Below, piece after piece: positions 21,175 through 23,608 of a stretch of 23,608 nt of DNA (positions are counted from its first letter, which is position 1; every line of letters starts with the position of its first letter). This DNA is from JBOGJI01 sp050747865 (lineage in GTDB: Bacteria; Acidobacteriota; Thermoanaerobaculia; Multivoradales; JAHEKO01). Made by a program: the position numbers and the translations under genes. Under the pieces are notes generated by a model. It searched no databases. It was given only the letters and a program-made list of their open reading frames with translations, and was not told where the DNA came from. The stretch lies in assembly GCA_050747865.1 (NCBI GenBank), contig JBOGJI010000208.1:1-23608 (forward strand). Reading direction: 5' to 3'.

Positions 21175-22906
21175 CGTTGAGATTCAACTGCAGGTTCTGA
21201 AGCTCGGCGGCAAACCCGGCTTCGAACGCCGTGACGAGGTTCGCGTTGCCGATCTCTTCGCCGAGGAGATCGACCTGGCCGTAGATGCTGTCGTAAATCA
21301 CGCCGGCGAGCGCCGCGTCCGGGCGTTCGGGCTGGTCGGTGATCGCATCGTAGATGCGCTCGGCCAGGGGACCAGTGACCTGGTCCGCGATCTCCTTGCC
21401 GACGTCTCCGAGCGGCAGCTTGCCGACCAGCTTGCCGACCAGCCCGGCGAACTCCTTGCGTGATGCCTCGTGCGCCAGGATCTGCTCGTCGTAACGGGTC
21501 AGGGCGAGGGCCGCGCCTCCGCCGATGCTCGCCGTGAGCTGACCGAGCTGCCTCATGGCGCGGCTCTGATCGCTCGCCGAGGCCTCGGGGTCACGGGCCC
21601 GTTCGAAGAGCGTGTCACCGACGCGGTCGATGGCGTCGACGACCGCGGGCACCAGGTCGCGCGTACGATCCAGGACGATGCCCTTCGCTTCCGGGTTGAA
21701 GACGGTCTGGCCGAGGAACTGCGCCAGGGTCTCGGTCCTCACCGCCTGTCCCGGCTGGGCATTGGTGTAGCGGTCGACCAGCTCCTGGCTGTGCGCGGTG
21801 AACAGACGCCCGGCGGCCGCCAGCGCGCTGTGCTCCCACATCGTCGCGGTCGGGCCCGCGGGGATGTCCTGGTAAGGAGCCTGCTCGTTGAACTGCACCA
21901 GCGCCTCGAAGGCGGCGGCTCGCTTGTCCGCCGTGTCGAGGTTCTGCGCCATCAGCGTCGGATCGGAGGTGTAGTGGATCGCCGCGACGGCGCGATCCAT
22001 TCCGTCGTTGCCGTTGCGCTGCCAGAGCGCGTCGGCCAGGACCTCGGCCACGCCTCCGGGCTGACGCGCCTCGCTGCTTTGCCTCAGGATGGACATGAAT
22101 CGCTGGGCGCCGTTGCTGGCCCCGTTGGCGTCGGCGATGCGCAGCAGGTCGTCGGCGTTGATGGCACCGGCGTCGTAGGCCTTCTGCACCGCATCGGCAA
22201 TGGTCCGCTGATCCTCGGTCAGCGCCGCATAGTCCTCCTCCCGGAAGCGCCACGCGTCGTTGGCGTAGAAGGCGAGCAACTCGCTCTCGTCACCGCGTGC
22301 GAGCGTCTGCAGGATGAGGTTGCGCTCGGCCTCGTTGAGCAAGGGGTTCCGCAGCGCCTCGGCCAGTGCCGACTGATTCAACGGTATGTCGGCACGAATG
22401 GTGTTCAGGAAGTGCTCCACCTGACCGTCGTCGATCTCGGAGTAGATCTCCGGCCCGGCGGCCACCGCCGCATCGACGTCGTTGCGGCTGATGATGTCGT
22501 CGGGGGAGCCACCGCCGTCATCGGCGATGTCGAGCGTCGTGAAGACCTCTGGATTGTCGAACAGGTATTCGGCCGCCGCCTGTTGCTCGGCGGTGACGAC
22601 GGTGCCGTTCGCCAGCGTCCCGCCGCGCGCCATCGCTTCGACATCCTCGCGACTCACCTTGTCGTCGGCACCGCCACCGTGCGCCGCGGTGTCGAACACC
22701 AGGAAGTCACGATTCAGGATGCTGACAGCCTGCTCCGGTTCGTCGAACGCGACTTGTACGGCCTGGGCTTGCGCGTTGACTCGAGCGGGCGTCGACGCAC
22801 CCACGGCCTGCCGGTCCGGTGTTGCCTGCGCGGGTGGGTTCACCGAGGTCGCCTCTGTCGACGATCGATTTGCCTCCGGGACGGGTTGTGGCTCGCGTAC
22901 GATCAT
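21152..22906 (-). CDS. Large helical protein with N-terminal EF-hand-like module, unknown function
   Basis: The 584-residue protein has three parts. Residues 1-55 are low-complexity, rich in Pro, Ala, Gln and Thr, without a classical signal peptide. Next comes a module with RDFLVFDTAAHGGG, ADDKVSREDVEAMA, a TAEQQAAAEYLFDNPEVFTTLD linker and PDDIISRNDVDAAV, two acidic EF-hand-like loops that match the zincin-like protein at 11688-12896. The remaining about 430 residues are predicted by eye to be helical, with no catalytic motif I recognise (segments such as AEALRNPLLNEAERNLILQTLARGD and TLAQFLGQTVFNPEAKGI). The absence of a signal peptide plus a disordered leader would fit a specialised-secretion substrate, which is inference only. 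ATG 22906 has GGAGG six bases upstream and a consensus promoter. Confidence 0.85.
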   Translation of the reverse strand: MIVREPQPVPEANRSSTEATSVNPPAQATPDRQAVGASTPARVNAQAQAVQVAFDEPEQAVSILNRDFLVFDTAAHGGGADDKVSREDVEAMARGGTLANGTVVTAEQQAAAEYLFDNPEVFTTLDIADDGGGSPDDIISRNDVDAAVAAGPEIYSEIDDGQVEHFLNTIRADIPLNQSALAEALRNPLLNEAERNLILQTLARGDESELLAFYANDAWRFREEDYAALTEDQRTIADAVQKAYDAGAINADDLLRIADANGASNGAQRFMSILRQSSEARQPGGVAEVLADALWQRNGNDGMDRAVAAIHYTSDPTLMAQNLDTADKRAAAFEALVQFNEQAPYQDIPAGPTATMWEHSALAAAGRLFTAHSQELVDRYTNAQPGQAVRTETLAQFLGQTVFNPEAKGIVLDRTRDLVPAVVDAIDRVGDTLFERARDPEASASDQSRAMRQLGQLTASIGGGAALALTRYDEQILAHEASRKEFAGLVGKLVGKLPLGDVGKEIADQVTGPLAERIYDAITDQPERPDAALAGVIYDSIYGQVDLLGEEIGNANLVTAFEAGFAAELQNLQLNLNVNLGGHR

Positions 22907-22931
22907 GATCGGACCTCCATTCCAAAAGTGA

Positions 22932-22961
22932 ATTATAGCCATTGCAGGATTCCGCTGTCAA
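22932..22961 (-). promoter_or_regulatory. Consensus sigma-70 promoter for the EF-hand-like protein gene
   Basis: On the minus strand TTGACA (22961-22956) and TATAAT (22937-22932) are separated by 18 bases, both hexamers perfect. The leader of about 19 bases carries GGAGG before ATG 22906. It is the only promoter with both boxes perfect that I noticed here. Confidence 0.75.
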
Positions 22962-23006
22962 AACGCCCGGCCTGAGAGCCTGTGCGCCCGGCGGTGGCGC
23001 GTGGGG

Positions 23007-23608
23007 TCAGGGCGCAGTGCGCGCGGCGGCGTCGACGATCGCGTCGTAGGCCGCGGCGACGTCCTCTTCGGTGCAGTCGAACTGGCCGACGTGGAAGCGG
23101 AGGGCGACCTGGCCGTCGACGCGGGTCTGGGTCAGGTAGATGCGGCCGTCGGCGTTGATCACCTCGACGAGGCGCAGGTTCAGGGCGTCGAGGTCGTCGT
23201 CGCCTGCCGGGGCGTAGCGGAAAGAGAACAGCGACAGGATCGGCTCGGTCACGATGGTGAAATCGGCGGTCGCGCGCAACCTCTCGCACAAGGCGCGGGA
23301 CCACGCGATGTGGTTGCGAATCCTGGTCCGCAGGCCTTCGAGGCCGTAGGCGCGGAGCACGAACCAGAGCTTGAGGGCGCGGAACTGGCGGCCCAACGGG
23401 ATGCCCCACTCGCTGTAGTTGACCACCTCGCCGTGCTCCAGCGTCTGTAGGAAGTCGGGCCTTGCCGCCAGCGTGCGCACCAGCGACGCGGGGTCGCGCA
23501 CGAAATGTGCCGTGCAGTGACTCTGGGCGCCCATCCATTTGTGGGGGTTGACGACGATGCTGTCGGCCCTCTCCACCCCGGCCCACAGGGGGCGCAGCTC
23601 CGGGCAGA
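23007..23608 (-). CDS. PLP-dependent decarboxylase, aromatic-L-amino-acid type (partial, 5' end outside window)
   Basis: The frame is open to the right edge and stops with TGA at 23007. It gives the C-terminal 199 residues of a group II PLP decarboxylase: CPELRPLWAGVERADSIVVNPHKWM, in which the Lys of NPHKW forms the Schiff base with PLP, then VVNYSEWGIPLGRQFRALKLWFVLRAYG, a conserved segment of aromatic amino acid, tyrosine and histidine decarboxylases. The end (INADGRIYLTQTRVDGQVALRFHVGQFDCTEEDV) is the usual small C-terminal domain. It may decarboxylate an aromatic amino acid; some members are instead aldehyde-forming. The start and substrate-specific N-terminal half are not in the window. 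Confidence 0.92.
   Translation of the reverse strand, partial: CPELRPLWAGVERADSIVVNPHKWMGAQSHCTAHFVRDPASLVRTLAARPDFLQTLEHGEVVNYSEWGIPLGRQFRALKLWFVLRAYGLEGLRTRIRNHIAWSRALCERLRATADFTIVTEPILSLFSFRYAPAGDDDLDALNLRLVEVINADGRIYLTQTRVDGQVALRFHVGQFDCTEEDVAAAYDAIVDAAARTAP

Noticed and set aside
21470..22975. 501-codon frame opposite the EF-hand-like protein
   Set aside because: Antisense shadow; the minus strand has the promoter, ribosome site and a sensible protein.

Overview
The window is GC-rich chromosomal DNA from a Gram-negative bacterium. An OmpA-type lipoprotein with a lipobox, several exported proteins and the dense two-strand gene layout support this. The mixture of genes (DUF2779 nuclease, DUF3108 protein, large secreted M28 and S8 peptidases, a vanadium-haloperoxidase remnant, a sulfotransferase-like/class IV aminotransferase pair) would fit Acidobacteriota or a similar high-GC soil or marine lineage. 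No rRNA or other phylogenetic marker is present, so this is a weak inference. I saw no tRNA, rRNA, CRISPR array, transposase or integrase.

Layout. 1-2600 is an accessory patch: a decayed UvrD-type helicase end followed by three toxin-antitoxin-like modules (DUF433/DUF5615; Fic plus a small convergent ORF carrying the Fic-inhibitory motif; CopG-like/PIN). 2602-8457 holds a DUF2779 Cas4-like nuclease/exonuclease, a DEAD-box RNA helicase, a P-loop sulfotransferase-like protein beside a class IV aminotransferase, an exported DUF3108 protein and a cupin. 8458-9088 is debris: a duplicated cupin tail and an internally deleted vanadium haloperoxidase. 9160-14954 carries DinB, a small membrane protein, a large exported M28 peptidase, a zincin-like protein with an EF-hand-like N-terminus, an anchored unknown protein, an OmpA lipoprotein and a SET-domain protein. 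15116-21174 carries a PEBP protein, an exported subtilase preceded by a long hairpin-forming inverted repeat, an alpha/beta hydrolase, a methyltransferase, a trans-sulfuration enzyme and MtnA. 21152-22906 is a large unknown protein whose N-terminal EF-hand-like module matches that of the zincin-like protein about 9 kb away. The right edge cuts a PLP-dependent decarboxylase.

Connections. The divergent MetB-like and MtnA genes both belong to sulfur amino acid metabolism. The two EF-hand-like proteins look like one family with exchangeable C-terminal parts. Many genes have a -10-like TANNNT hexamer only 6-11 bases before the start codon, which suggests leaderless transcription is common here and helps choose starts, including that of the small Fic-associated ORF.

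The most promising points for follow-up are the convergent Fic/antitoxin-like pair, the shared EF-hand-like module on two different payloads, the roughly 160-base hairpin element whose imperfections are mostly G-U pairs on one strand, and the leaderless promoter pattern.
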